From a bacterium (GTDB lineage: Bacteria > DRYD01), in NCBI GenBank assembly GCA_030549815.1, contig JAUQQQ010000011.1:1-31657 (forward strand): a stretch of DNA of 31,657 bases. Direction: 5' to 3'. A program made the translations under genes and the position numbers. Shown in pieces: positions 1 to 8,618 of this stretch. The notes under the pieces are model-generated. The model saw only the letters and a list, made by a program, of their open reading frames with translations, was not told the origin of the DNA and did no database searches. The stretch's first letter is position 1. The number at the start of each line of letters is the position of its first letter.

Positions 1-206
1 ATGCTTACAAAGATGCAAACATTAATGCTGATATAAAATTTATGTCTATAGCAAAACCAGAGGATAAGATATATCTGCTAAAAGAAAAAATATACGAAAT
101 AAAAGTAAATCAAAATGTTTTAAATTTTATAAGAAAACTAAGGGATGAGGCCCATAGGTTTGCTAATTCAAGAAGAATAAAATATTCTAAGGGGGTGTTA
201 ATATGA
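1..206 (+). CDS. uvrC: UvrC, C-terminal end (5' truncated by window)
   Basis: This is the last part of excinuclease subunit C, which makes the incisions on both sides of a DNA lesion in nucleotide excision repair. The frame is open from position 3 to the TGA at 204-206 and encodes 67 visible residues. The decisive motif is LRDEAHRFAN near the end, which matches the DEAHRFA block that closes the RNase H-like endonuclease domain of UvrC. The stretch SIAKPEDKIYLL before it fits the strand preceding that block. In most UvrC proteins helix-hairpin-helix motifs follow the nuclease domain, but here the protein stops about 15 residues after DEAHRFA, so it seems to lack the HhH tail. The stop overlaps the ATG of the next gene as ATGA, which implies translational coupling. 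Confidence 0.85.
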   Translation, partial: AYKDANINADIKFMSIAKPEDKIYLLKEKIYEIKVNQNVLNFIRKLRDEAHRFANSRRIKYSKGVLI

Positions 207-1378
207 AAAGGTTAGTCTCATTAATTCTATTTTTTATACTACTACCACTATTTTATTCTTCCTCGCTTGCCGATGAAAATTTAGAAAAAATAGGAAAATA
301 TAAAAAGATAATTAAACAGATTAATTATAATTTGCCTGCTGTTGTATTTGTTAGAAATGAACTATATGGCCAGGTTTATACTTTTAAACCCGTTTTAAAC
401 AAATCTGCTTTGGAAAAACTCAAAAATGATGTAATCGGTATGTATAGTGTTATTTTGCCTAAAAAATTCCTTTTATCCGAGGAATTTAAAAAAATATTAT
501 ACCAATATTCTATTATCTCTATCTTTAACAATCCAAAAACATATATTTATAATACGAATGAAAAGGTAGAGACATATGTTAGTATGTCTTCTTTTGGTAG
601 TGGAATTATAATTAATCCTGATGGTTACATATTAACTACTACAAATATAATAAACCCCAAGGATGAAGATGTAAAAAATGCAATAGTGAAGGATGTTCTA
701 AGAAAAGAATTTGCTGATGAAATAACCAATGATTTTGAAGAATTTTGGAAAGTAAGTTTATCTGAAGATGAAAAACTTGCTTTCCAAGTAATAGTTGCAC
801 AATATCTATATTCATCAAGCATAAACTTGAACTTGAAAAAACAAATAAAAGTAAGGTTGGTAAATGAAGATAGAATGGGATACTTAGTTAAACAATCTGA
901 TAATCTTTCTTTAATTAAAGTTAATGAAGCTAAATTACCATCTTCTATATTAGGTAACCAGAGGATCGATGGGGACAGTGAAATTTTTGTTTTAGGTTTT
1001 GGTATCTCCGGAATGATTGAAACAAAATTGCTTCTTCAGTTGATGGAGATTTACTCGGCTAAGCCAACTGTTCATTTTGCTGGTAAATTTAACGAATGCC
1101 AAAATTCACTTGCCGATGGCTCCCCTATTTTTAATCCTCAAGGTGAATTAATATCAATCATAAAAAATAAATTACCCGTAAATTCTTCTGAAATACTAAG
1201 TTTTCTGGGAAATGTGAAAAATTATCAAGATGAAACGAACTTAATTTATAAAAAAGCTATCGATTACTATTTTGACGGTGATTATAATCGAGCACTTACA
1301 GAATTTGAAAATCTAAAGAAAAATTCACCTTTCTATAATGTTGACATGTTTATTAAAAATTGTTATGAAAAATTATAA
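203..1378 (+). CDS. Secreted HtrA-like trypsin-fold protein, catalytic triad apparently lost, C-terminal TPR-like segment
   Basis: A 391-residue exported protein. Residues 1-23 form a signal peptide (KR, then a long hydrophobic core, then SSSLADE). Residues 129-150 read SSFGSGIIINPDGYILTTTN, which is the N-terminal beta-barrel signature of HtrA/DegP proteases. Where active members have the catalytic His (TNxHVV) this protein has Asn148. The DLALLKV block is NLSLIKV, so the Asp position is Asn234, although Asp233 is adjacent. The GNSGGPL block is LADGSPIF, which puts Asp305 at the Ser position. Residues 348-391 look like one TPR-type repeat (KKAIDYYFDGDYNRALTEFE). I infer a non-proteolytic binding or scaffold protein of the envelope. 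No PDZ domain is visible. The ribosome binding site is AAGGGGGTG. The fold assignment is good; the lost activity rests on alignment by eye. Confidence 0.7.
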   Translation: MKRLVSLILFFILLPLFYSSSLADENLEKIGKYKKIIKQINYNLPAVVFVRNELYGQVYTFKPVLNKSALEKLKNDVIGMYSVILPKKFLLSEEFKKILYQYSIISIFNNPKTYIYNTNEKVETYVSMSSFGSGIIINPDGYILTTTNIINPKDEDVKNAIVKDVLRKEFADEITNDFEEFWKVSLSEDEKLAFQVIVAQYLYSSSINLNLKKQIKVRLVNEDRMGYLVKQSDNLSLIKVNEAKLPSSILGNQRIDGDSEIFVLGFGISGMIETKLLLQLMEIYSAKPTVHFAGKFNECQNSLADGSPIFNPQGELISIIKNKLPVNSSEILSFLGNVKNYQDETNLIYKKAIDYYFDGDYNRALTEFENLKKNSPFYNVDMFIKNCYEKL

Positions 1379-1430
1379 TTAAAGGTTAGTAGTTTTTTTG
1401 TGTAGAATAAAATTTGTAGGGGATAATTTT

Positions 1431-1691
1431 ATGAGAGAAACAGAAGAAATTATAGACAAAATAAAGGATAAAGCAGAGGAGATAGCAAGAGATTTGGATT
1501 TGTTTTTACATGATATAAAAATGTTTAAACGTAATAAAAACTGGGTTCTAAGATTTACTATATCACGAGAAGGTGGAACATCTATTAAAGATTGTGAAAT
1601 GTTTAGTAGGAGAATAGAGCAACATTTGGATCAATTAGATTTAATAAAGGAAAGATACTTTTTAGAAGTCCAATCAAAAGGAATAAAATAA
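1431..1691 (+). CDS. rimP: Ribosome maturation factor RimP, N-terminal domain only
   Basis: This 86-residue protein matches the N-terminal domain of RimP, which assists assembly of the 30S ribosomal subunit. The matching stretch is the end of the domain: GGTSIKDCEMFSRRIEQHLD followed by YFLEVQSKG, equivalent to the family pattern of a CxxxSRxL helix and then YxLEVSSPG. Usual RimP proteins are about 150 residues and continue with a C-terminal SH3-like domain after SPGLDRPL. Here a stop follows at once, and nusA begins 16 nt later, so there is no room for the missing half. The start at 1431 is chosen because TAGGGGA lies 8 nt upstream; an in-frame upstream TTG would add 11 residues without a good site. 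The rimP-nusA order is the classical one and supports the identification. Confidence 0.75.
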   Translation: MRETEEIIDKIKDKAEEIARDLDLFLHDIKMFKRNKNWVLRFTISREGGTSIKDCEMFSRRIEQHLDQLDLIKERYFLEVQSKGIK

Positions 1692-1707
1692 AAGGGGGAA
1701 TTGCGTA

Positions 1708-2862
1708 ATGCAAACCAGAGCTTTATTAAGTGCAATGAGACAACTTGCTTACGAAAAAGGGATTCCCCTTGAAAAATTAATAGAAATACTTTCTGACTCC
1801 ATCTCTAAATCCTTTAAGAAAAAATACAAAGTAACACCTAATGTAAAAATAGAAATAGAAAAGGACGACCTAAAAATATTGATTGAAAAAGAAGTTGTTA
1901 AAACTATTATTGATGGGAATCCTTTACAAATATCCCTACGGGAAGCTCATAAAAAATATGGAAAGGAAGTAAAGGAAGGAGAAAAAATATTCGTAGAAGC
2001 GAATGATAAAGATTTTTCGAGATCCGAAGCATTGGCCGCTAAACAATTATTAGCTCAAAAAATTAAAGAACTCGAATACCATGCAGCTTACCAAGAAATT
2101 AGTCAAAATCTTAAATCTGTATATACCGGAACCATAAGAAAAAGAGATGAAAAGGGTAATGTATGGGTAGAATTTGAAAAAGCTATTGGTGTTCTCCCTC
2201 TTGCTTACCAAGTAAAAAATGAACCTTATTATGTGAATAAGAAAATGAGCTTCTTTATTATGGCTTATAAAGAAGATACTTCCAAGACCAACATAATAGC
2301 TATTTTGAATAGAAAAAGCCCAATGCTTGTTAGAAAATTACTTGAGAAAGAGTATAATGAAATAAAAGAGGGAACGATAGAAATAGTTGATTTAGTAAGA
2401 CAACCCGGATACAGAACAAAAGTAGCTGTTAGAAGTAAAGTGCCTTATATCGATCCTGTGTCAACAATATTAGGACCTAAAAACTTTAGAATTCAAAACA
2501 TCGTTAATGAGCTAAGTGGTGAAAGAATTGATGTTATTCAATATACTGACGACCCCAAAATATTTATCCAGCGAGCACTGGGCAACGTTAAAATACTCTC
2601 TATTGATATGGACTTTAATAATAAAATAGCAAGAATAGTTGTCCCTGATGAACAATTATCCATAGCAATAGGTAAGGAAGGATATAACGCAAAGTTAACA
2701 GCAACAATAACAAAATGGAAAATAGATATAAAAAGTGAATCTAACGTTAAAAGAAAAGTCGATGAAAAACAGGAAACTGTATTCGAAGCTGTTAACTTAA
2801 CTGAAGATTACAATGTTGATGAAATAGATATAAAAAATATTCCTTCCAATTTTAGAAAGTAA
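1708..2862 (+). CDS. nusA: Transcription termination/antitermination factor NusA
   Basis: A 384-residue NusA, which binds RNA polymerase and nascent RNA to control pausing, termination and antitermination. In order: the N-terminal polymerase-binding domain (about 1-125, RALLSAMRQLAYEKGIPLEKL), an S1 domain (about 136-190), KH1 (about 225-290) and KH2 (about 295-345, with IGKEG at 321-325). The linker PGYRTKVAVRS and the block DPVSTILGP are typical. KH1 has GPKN at 256-259 where NusA normally has GPRG, so its GxxG loop is altered; KH2 is intact. There are no C-terminal acidic repeats of the gammaproteobacterial kind, which is usual outside that class. It follows the short rimP by 16 nt with the strong site AAGGGGG. 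The usual downstream partners (ylxR, infB) are absent and clpC follows instead. Confidence 0.95.
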   Translation: MQTRALLSAMRQLAYEKGIPLEKLIEILSDSISKSFKKKYKVTPNVKIEIEKDDLKILIEKEVVKTIIDGNPLQISLREAHKKYGKEVKEGEKIFVEANDKDFSRSEALAAKQLLAQKIKELEYHAAYQEISQNLKSVYTGTIRKRDEKGNVWVEFEKAIGVLPLAYQVKNEPYYVNKKMSFFIMAYKEDTSKTNIIAILNRKSPMLVRKLLEKEYNEIKEGTIEIVDLVRQPGYRTKVAVRSKVPYIDPVSTILGPKNFRIQNIVNELSGERIDVIQYTDDPKIFIQRALGNVKILSIDMDFNNKIARIVVPDEQLSIAIGKEGYNAKLTATITKWKIDIKSESNVKRKVDEKQETVFEAVNLTEDYNVDEIDIKNIPSNFRK

Positions 2863-2898
2863 ATAAAAAATTCTCCTTAATAAAAGGTGGTGAAAATA

Positions 2899-5385
2899 AT
2901 GTGGGAAACGTTTACTGAAAGAGCAAAGAAGGTTATAATCTACGCACAAGAAGAAGCAAAAAACTTGGGATCAACTCATGTCGGAACAGAACACCTATTG
3001 TTAGGAATAGTCGTTGAAGGAGAAAGTATTGCCGCTAAAATACTTAACAAATATGATGTTACTTATCAAAAATTAAAAAAAGAAATAGAAAGTTTCTTGG
3101 GTAAATCTCAGGGATTATCTTCTAAGACTGATTTAGAATTTTCTCCTCGTGCAAAGAAGGCAATCGAGAATGCTTTTGATGAAGCAAGAAATATGAACCA
3201 TGGATACATCGGACCTGAACATATATTATTGGGAATTCTATCTGAAACAGGAGGTGTGGGATATAGAATACTTCAAAAAATAAACATTAATATAAATGCT
3301 TTAAGAGAAGAATTAATCAGAATAATGGGCTTTGATTTTGTTAGAAAACCAAGAGAGCATGAAATTAAAACACCTACCCTTGATATGTATGGTAGGGATT
3401 TGACAAAATTAGCAAAAGAAGGAAAATTAGATCCTGTCATTGGAAGAACTAAAGAGATTCAGAGAGTTATACAAATCCTTTCAAGAAGGACAAAAAATAA
3501 TCCTGTTTTAATAGGTGAACCAGGGGTTGGTAAGACTGCTATCGTTGAAGGATTAGCTCAAAAGATAGTTAAGAATGAAGTACCTGATTTGTTAAGAAAT
3601 AAAAGAGTAATAGCAATGGATTTGGCTGGTTTGGTTGCTGGAACCAAATACAGAGGAGAATTTGAAGAAAGAATGAAAAGAGTCATGGAAGAGATACGTG
3701 AAGCTGCAGGTAGTATTATACTTTTTATCGATGAACTTCATACGATCATAGGAGCAGGAGCAGCAGAAGGTGCTATAGATGCTTCTAACATACTTAAACC
3801 AGCTTTAGCACGAGGCGAAATACAAACAATTGGTGCAACTACTATCCAAGAATATAGAAAACATATAGAAAAAGATGCGGCTTTGGAAAGAAGATTCCAA
3901 GCTGTTATGGTTGAAGAACCATCCATAGAGGAAGCCATAACAATATTAAAAGGACTAAGGGATAGGTATGAAGCACATCACAAAGTTAAAATATCTGATG
4001 AAGCTATAGAAGCTGCAGTAAAACTATCCTATAGGTATATAACTGACAGGTACTTGCCTGATAAAGCTATAGATTTAATAGATGAAGCAGCAGCTAAATT
4101 AAGATTAAAAATATACCAATATCCTCCAGAATTACTCGAAATAGAAAAAAGATTAAAGGAAATTCAAAGAGAAAAAGAATATTACTCCCATTCTGAAGAA
4201 TTCGAACAAGCAAGAAGATTAAAAAGAGAAGAAGAACAGTTGAAATCAAAAAAAGAAGAACTTGAGTTGCAGTGGAGAATGAAAATAGCAAACCCTGATA
4301 ATGATGAAAGTGTTGTTAAAGCTGATGATGTTGCTGAAATAGTTTCTGCTTGGACAGGAATACCTGTAACCAGGCTTACCCAAAGTGAAACTGAAAAACT
4401 TGTTAATATGGAAAAATATTTGAAAGAAAGAATAGTTGGACAAGATGAAGTTATAAGCAAAATTTCTAAAGCAGTAAGAAGGGCAAGAGCTGGTTTGAAA
4501 GACCCGAAGAGACCTGTTGGTGTCTTTATGTTCCTTGGGCCTACTGGTGTCGGTAAAACTGAAACTGCTAAGGCTTTAGCAGAATTCTTGTTTGGTACTG
4601 AAGACGCTTTAATAAGGATAGATATGTCAGAATATATGGAAAAATTTGCTGTTACAAGATTAATTGGTGCTCCTCCTGGTTATGTTGGTTATGAAGAAGG
4701 TGGACAATTAACTGAACGAGTTAGAAGAAGACCTTTCTCTGTTGTCCTTTTTGATGAAATAGAAAAAGCACATCCCGATGTTTTCAACATATTGCTACAA
4801 ATCTTTGAGGATGGTAGATTAACCGATAGCCAAGGAAGGACAGTGGATTTTAAAAACACAATTATAATAATGACTTCTAATGTAGGAACTCATGAAACTG
4901 TGGCAACAAGAGAATTGGGATTAAGGTCTGAAAAGAAAGAAGAAGACCCTGAAAAAGTTTATAATAGAATGAAGAATAAAGTAATGGAAGAAATCAAAAA
5001 ATTATTTAGGCCAGAATTAATTAACAGGATAGATGATATACTTGTTTTCAGACCACTTAGTATAGAGGAGCTAAAAGGTATAGTCGATATCTTGTTAAAA
5101 CCACTTTATAAAGAACTTGAATCACGAAATATAAAACTGAATATTGATGATAAAGTCAAAGAATTGATAGTTAAACACGGTTATAATCCAAGCTTTGGAG
5201 CAAGACCGTTGAGAAGAAGTATTACCACTCTTCTTGAAGAAACTTTGGCTGAAGAAATGTTGAAAAATAACATCTTTGAAAATGCTATCATAGATGCTTA
5301 TGTAGAAAATGGAGAAATAAGATATGCTTTTATACAAAGTAATGCTGTTAAATTGAAAGTTGTTGAGATGAATAATGACCAATGA
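2899..5385 (+). CDS. clpC: ATP-dependent Clp protease ATP-binding subunit ClpC
   Basis: An 828-residue HSP100 unfoldase that feeds substrates to ClpP. Two Clp N repeats occupy residues 1-145 ([22 protein letters not shown]; then [21 protein letters not shown]). The first AAA+ module has Walker A GEPGVGKT near 206 and Walker [14 protein letters not shown]-type coiled-coil segment ([17 protein letters not shown], about 430-450) separates it from the second module, which has GPTGVGKTE near 547 and [13 protein letters not shown]. The UVR linker marks it as ClpC rather than ClpB. A tripeptide LGL lies after MTSNVG where ClpC proteins carry their VGF loop for ClpP docking, so partnership with ClpP is plausible. 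The start is the ATG at 2899, 7 nt after AGGTGG. The stop overlaps the next gene as ATGA. The ctsR and mcsAB genes are not adjacent. Confidence 0.95.
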   Translation: MWETFTERAKKVIIYAQEEAKNLGSTHVGTEHLLLGIVVEGESIAAKILNKYDVTYQKLKKEIESFLGKSQGLSSKTDLEFSPRAKKAIENAFDEARNMNHGYIGPEHILLGILSETGGVGYRILQKINININALREELIRIMGFDFVRKPREHEIKTPTLDMYGRDLTKLAKEGKLDPVIGRTKEIQRVIQILSRRTKNNPVLIGEPGVGKTAIVEGLAQKIVKNEVPDLLRNKRVIAMDLAGLVAGTKYRGEFEERMKRVMEEIREAAGSIILFIDELHTIIGAGAAEGAIDASNILKPALARGEIQTIGATTIQEYRKHIEKDAALERRFQAVMVEEPSIEEAITILKGLRDRYEAHHKVKISDEAIEAAVKLSYRYITDRYLPDKAIDLIDEAAAKLRLKIYQYPPELLEIEKRLKEIQREKEYYSHSEEFEQARRLKREEEQLKSKKEELELQWRMKIANPDNDESVVKADDVAEIVSAWTGIPVTRLTQSETEKLVNMEKYLKERIVGQDEVISKISKAVRRARAGLKDPKRPVGVFMFLGPTGVGKTETAKALAEFLFGTEDALIRIDMSEYMEKFAVTRLIGAPPGYVGYEEGGQLTERVRRRPFSVVLFDEIEKAHPDVFNILLQIFEDGRLTDSQGRTVDFKNTIIIMTSNVGTHETVATRELGLRSEKKEEDPEKVYNRMKNKVMEEIKKLFRPELINRIDDILVFRPLSIEELKGIVDILLKPLYKELESRNIKLNIDDKVKELIVKHGYNPSFGARPLRRSITTLLEETLAEEMLKNNIFENAIIDAYVENGEIRYAFIQSNAVKLKVVEMNNDQ

Positions 5386-6149
5386 GTTTTTGGCAATATT
5401 TTCCTCTTAATCTGAAAAATCTATGGATTTATAGAACAAGTGAGAAGTTTAGCAACGAAAGTATATTAACAAGAGTGGTTATAAACGAAAAAATCCCATT
5501 TAGCGATAAAATAATTTATATTTTTTCTTATTACCTTGATGATGAAGAAATAAAGAAGGAATCCTATGTTTTGCAAAGAGATGGGATATTTTTATATGCA
5601 AGAAAAGTTGAAAATAATCTTGTTGTTTTTGAGCCGCTTGTCCCCTTTTTACCCTATAATTTTATGGATATCGATTGGTGGTCGTGGGAAGGAAAAGTGG
5701 GATTCTTGCAAACGAAAATAGTATTTAAGAATCAAAAAATAGTCGAAGAAAATACATATAAGATAGTATATACTGAAGAAAATAAATTTGGTAAATCGGA
5801 ATATACTGTTTTTATAAAAAAAAATGTTGGAATAGTTAAAGAAGAGGCAGAAACTCCTTTTGTTGGATATGTCTCAGAATTGGAGGATTATAATGTTTCT
5901 TTTGATGATTTCTCCTTTATTGAATTTAAATATGATGAACCTGAATATCAACAAGAAGAGGAATATTTTGTTGATGAAATAGAAGAGTTTCTTGATGAGG
6001 AAGTGTATGAAAATAGTTATTCGGACGATATTTATTCGGAGGAAGATTATGGGAATGAAAATGATGATTTATCAACAAATTTATTAGAGGATGATCAAAT
6101 TTTGGAAGAAAACGAAGAAGGAGAGAATGGCGATGAGGATAGATGGTAG
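5382..6149 (+). CDS. Unknown protein with acidic C-terminal tail
   Basis: A 255-residue protein I do not recognise. It has no signal peptide or membrane segment. The N-terminus (YFPLNLKNLWIYR) and the later KNVGIVKEE resemble a loose pattern seen in many bacterial hypothetical proteins: an FPLxxxNxWxY start, a beta-rich body and a closing VGIVK strand. From about residue 180 on the chain is strongly acidic, rich in Glu, Asp, Tyr and Asn, and probably disordered. The ATG overlaps the clpC stop (ATGA), and the 3' end overlaps the rph start by 17 nt, so it appears translationally coupled to both. The coding DNA of the acidic tail also supplies the rph ribosome binding site. A run of nine A at 5816-5824 is a potential slippage site. 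No function is proposed. Confidence 0.75.
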   Translation: MSFWQYFPLNLKNLWIYRTSEKFSNESILTRVVINEKIPFSDKIIYIFSYYLDDEEIKKESYVLQRDGIFLYARKVENNLVVFEPLVPFLPYNFMDIDWWSWEGKVGFLQTKIVFKNQKIVEENTYKIVYTEENKFGKSEYTVFIKKNVGIVKEEAETPFVGYVSELEDYNVSFDDFSFIEFKYDEPEYQQEEEYFVDEIEEFLDEEVYENSYSDDIYSEEDYGNENDDLSTNLLEDDQILEENEEGENGDEDRW

Positions 6150-6867
6150 AGAAAATTTGGAGTTTAGGAAGATGGAGTTTAAGGTCAATTATTTAAAATA
6201 TCCATTGTCTTCGGTTTTAGGTATTTTGGGAGATACTATTGTTTTGGTTAGCGTAAGTTTATCTGAAAATTTACCTGATTTTTGTAAAGCTTTTGGACAT
6301 GGATGGATAAGTGCTGAATATAGATTATTACCAGCTTCTACTCATACAAGAAATAGTAATATAATTAATTCCAGGGCACAAGAGATAAAAAGGATGATAG
6401 GAAGGTCTTTAAGGAGTGCTTTTGATGTATATAAGTTCCCAAAGGTGTATCTAATCGTTGATTGTGAAATTTTACAGGCGGATGGAGGCACAAGAGTTAC
6501 GTGTATTAATGCAGGATTTGTCGCCCTTGTTCTCGCTTTTGATAAATTACTAAAATCTAATATTATTGAACAGAATCCTTTAAAATCCCAGATCGCTGCT
6601 ATGAGTTTTTCTGTTGAAAAAGGAAGCATAATATTGGATCCAAACTATTTAGAAGATAGTAATGCCGATATTGATTTAAATATTGTTGTTAATCGTGATA
6701 AAAAAATAAATGAATTACAATTTTCTGCTGAAAAAGATCCTATTTCAAAGGAATTGCTGGATAGTATAATCGATATAAGTTTTCAAAAAGCAAAATTTAT
6801 TATGGATTTGCAGGATAAAGCTATAGGACAAGGGGGTGTGGAATTTGTTAAACTCTCAAATCAATAG
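6133..6867 (+). CDS. rph: Ribonuclease PH
   Basis: A 244-residue phosphorolytic 3'-5' exoribonuclease that trims tRNA 3' ends. Family landmarks are present in order: [12 protein letters not shown] at the start, [10 protein letters not shown], the block [17 protein letters not shown], then [15 protein letters not shown] and [20 protein letters not shown]. Length is normal for bacterial RNase PH. The start at ATG 6133 fits the canonical MRxDGR N-terminus and lies 9 nt after AAGGAGA; an in-frame ATG at 6127 is too close to that site. The gene begins inside the preceding reading frame (17 nt overlap) and its 3' end overlaps glyA by 23 nt. Confidence 0.93.
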   Translation: MRIDGRENLEFRKMEFKVNYLKYPLSSVLGILGDTIVLVSVSLSENLPDFCKAFGHGWISAEYRLLPASTHTRNSNIINSRAQEIKRMIGRSLRSAFDVYKFPKVYLIVDCEILQADGGTRVTCINAGFVALVLAFDKLLKSNIIEQNPLKSQIAAMSFSVEKGSIILDPNYLEDSNADIDLNIVVNRDKKINELQFSAEKDPISKELLDSIIDISFQKAKFIMDLQDKAIGQGGVEFVKLSNQ

Positions 6868-8107
6868 ATTAATTAATTCTTCTCTTTCTGAAATTGATCC
6901 TGAAATTTTTGATTTGATAAATAAGGAGGTTGCAAGGCAGTCTGAAGGAGTCAATTTAATAGCTTCTGAAAATTATGCTTTTAAAGCAGTTCTGGATGCT
7001 ATGGGTACTGCTCTTTCTAATAAGTATGCTGAAGGTTATCCAAGTAAAAGATATTATTCTGGTTGTCAATTTATAGATATGATTGAAAATTTGGCTATAG
7101 AGAGATTGAAAAAATTATATAACGCTGAGTACGCTAATGTTCAGCCTCATTCTGGAGCACAGGCTAACATGGCAGTATATTTTGCTTTTCTCAAACCTGG
7201 GGATACTATTTTGACAATGAGTTTAAATTGTGGGGGGCACTTAACTCATGGCAGTCCCGTTAATTTTTCTGGCCAATTTTATAATGTTGTTCATTATGGA
7301 GTTTCCAGAAACAATGAAATGATAGATTATGATGAAGTTAGAGAATTAGCACTAAAATACAAGCCTAAGATGATTGTGGCTGGTGCCTCAAGTTATCCAA
7401 GAATTATTGATAGTAAAATATTTTCTGAGATAGCAAAAGAAGTTGGGGCTTTCTTTATGTTTGACATGGCTCACTATGCTGGATTAATCGCTGCTGGCAT
7501 TTATCCTTCTCCCATCACTTTTGCAGATTTTGTTACTTCAACTACTCACAAAACATTAAGAGGTCCAAAGGGAGGAATAATAATAGCAAAAGGACATTAT
7601 TCCAAAGATATAGATAAATCTGTCTTCCCAGGTGTTCAAGGTGGACCTTTGATGCATGTCATTGCTGCAAAAGCTGTCGCCTTTAAATTAGCAACAACAC
7701 AAGAGTTTAAGGAATATCAGAGAAAGGTTGTGAACAATGCTAAAATTTTCGCTCAAACACTAAAAGAGGAAGGTTTTAGAATAGTTAGCGATGGAACTGA
7801 TTGCCATATGTTCCTGGTAGATCTCAAGAATACTGGGCTTACTGGTAAAGATGCTGAGGAAATTTTAAACAGTGTCGGAATATATGTAAATAAAAATGTT
7901 ATACCATTTGATCCTCAGCCTCCAAGAATAACAAGTGGAATAAGGATAGGAACACCTGCTATTACAACAAGAGGATTTGAAGAAGAACATGTTAAGGAGC
8001 TTGCTAAACTCGTTTCTTTGGTTTTGAAAGATAAAAGTAAGGTGGATTACGTAAGACAAAAAGTTAAGGAACTTTCAATACTTTTTCCTGTTTATAATAT
8101 TTCTTAA
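6845..8107 (+). CDS. glyA: Serine hydroxymethyltransferase
   Basis: A 420-residue PLP enzyme that interconverts serine and glycine while loading a one-carbon unit on tetrahydrofolate. Landmarks are [18 protein letters not shown] near the N-terminus, [32 protein letters not shown], and the PLP-lysine block [12 protein letters not shown], with the lysine at about residue 236. The C-terminus has [15 protein letters not shown], as in the family. The start is set at TTG 6845 because AGGGGGTG at 6831-6838 lies 6 nt upstream; the in-frame GTG at 6836 overlaps that site. The gene overlaps the end of rph. Its stop runs straight into a strong hairpin. Confidence 0.95.
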   Translation: MLNSQINRLINSSLSEIDPEIFDLINKEVARQSEGVNLIASENYAFKAVLDAMGTALSNKYAEGYPSKRYYSGCQFIDMIENLAIERLKKLYNAEYANVQPHSGAQANMAVYFAFLKPGDTILTMSLNCGGHLTHGSPVNFSGQFYNVVHYGVSRNNEMIDYDEVRELALKYKPKMIVAGASSYPRIIDSKIFSEIAKEVGAFFMFDMAHYAGLIAAGIYPSPITFADFVTSTTHKTLRGPKGGIIIAKGHYSKDIDKSVFPGVQGGPLMHVIAAKAVAFKLATTQEFKEYQRKVVNNAKIFAQTLKEEGFRIVSDGTDCHMFLVDLKNTGLTGKDAEEILNSVGIYVNKNVIPFDPQPPRITSGIRIGTPAITTRGFEEEHVKELAKLVSLVLKDKSKVDYVRQKVKELSILFPVYNIS

Positions 8108-8129
8108 TACCGCTTGCTGGAAGCGGTAT
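8107..8129 (+). terminator. Hairpin at the glyA stop codon
   Basis: ATACCGCTT (8107-8115) and AAGCGGTAT (8121-8129) form a perfect 9-bp stem around a 5-nt loop, starting on the last base of the glyA stop codon. No T-run follows, so it is not a textbook intrinsic terminator. It could instead protect the glyA mRNA end or act as an attenuator for the downstream gene. Confidence 0.5.
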
Positions 8130-8143
8130 ATAAGTACCCCAGC

Positions 8144-8161
8144 CAAAACCTTAAGGTTTTG
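8144..8161 (+). repeat. Perfect 18-bp palindrome (possible hairpin)
   Basis: CAAAACCTTAAGGTTTTG is exactly self-complementary. As RNA it folds to a 7-bp stem with a UUAA loop, and TTATATAA follows. It sits 15 nt after the glyA hairpin and just upstream of the small KH-like gene. It could be a second weak terminator stem or a dimeric protein binding site. Confidence 0.45.
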
Positions 8162-8176
8162 TTATATAAGGCAAAA

Positions 8177-8446
8177 ATGTCAAATATTGAACAACAAAAA
8201 GAAATAACTGGAGCAGAGAAGTCCAAAAATATCCTAAATTACTTGCTTTCTAATATCTTTAATAATTTTAGCATTGTTTCTAAAGAAGATCAAAAAAATA
8301 TATATCTTAAAGTTTTAACTAGCAAAAATGATTATAGCTTTATAACCAAGAATAAGGTTTTATTGACTTCTGTTAAAGCTATCGTTATGGCTTATGGTGC
8401 CAAAATAAATAAGAAAATACATGTTGATTTTGTCCTGAAAAAATAG
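8177..8446 (+). CDS. Small KH-domain-like protein (KhpA-like), GxxG loop missing
   Basis: An 89-residue protein. Residues 18-89 follow the layout of the KhpA/YlqC family of single-KH RNA-binding proteins: a leading helix (NILNYLLSNIFNN), two strands (KNIYLKVLTSKND), the helix-loop-helix region (YSFITKNKVLLTSVKAIVMAYGAKI) and a final strand (KKIHVDFVLKK). In KhpA the loop reads IGKxGxxxxAIR; here it is ITKNKVLLTSVKA, so both glycines of the GxxG RNA-gripping loop are absent. The family call is tentative. The ATG at 8177 follows a weak AAGG; an in-frame TTG at 8114 would place the start inside the glyA hairpin and I reject it. It is followed by an AT-rich gap of 172 bp. Confidence 0.5.
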   Translation: MSNIEQQKEITGAEKSKNILNYLLSNIFNNFSIVSKEDQKNIYLKVLTSKNDYSFITKNKVLLTSVKAIVMAYGAKINKKIHVDFVLKK

Positions 8447-8618
8447 AAAGAGAGTTTTAAGAAAGTCTTTTATTCTATACTATCGTTTTTTTATGTCCTT
8501 AAATTTTTTTATTTATTGTGGTTTTTTAAAAATTAACATTTTTTTTACAATTTAAAACTATTTTTTCCTACTTTTATTTGAAAATTTTCACTAACTAAAA
8601 GAGTAGGGGTGAAAGAAG

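Noticed and set aside
1692-1707. A frameshifted C-terminal half of rimP
   Set aside because: Only 16 nt lie between the stop and nusA; no frame holds the missing domain.
3738-4460. Minus-strand open frames across clpC and other genes
   Set aside because: They mirror strongly conserved + strand genes, are rich in Ser, Phe and Leu, and lack ribosome binding sites and known motifs.
8447-8618. A promoter or small RNA in the AT-rich gap before the clostripain-like gene
   Set aside because: A TTTACA box exists at 8544-8549 but no convincing -10 box at the right distance, and no stable fold beyond AT-rich noise. A promoter is likely here but cannot be placed.
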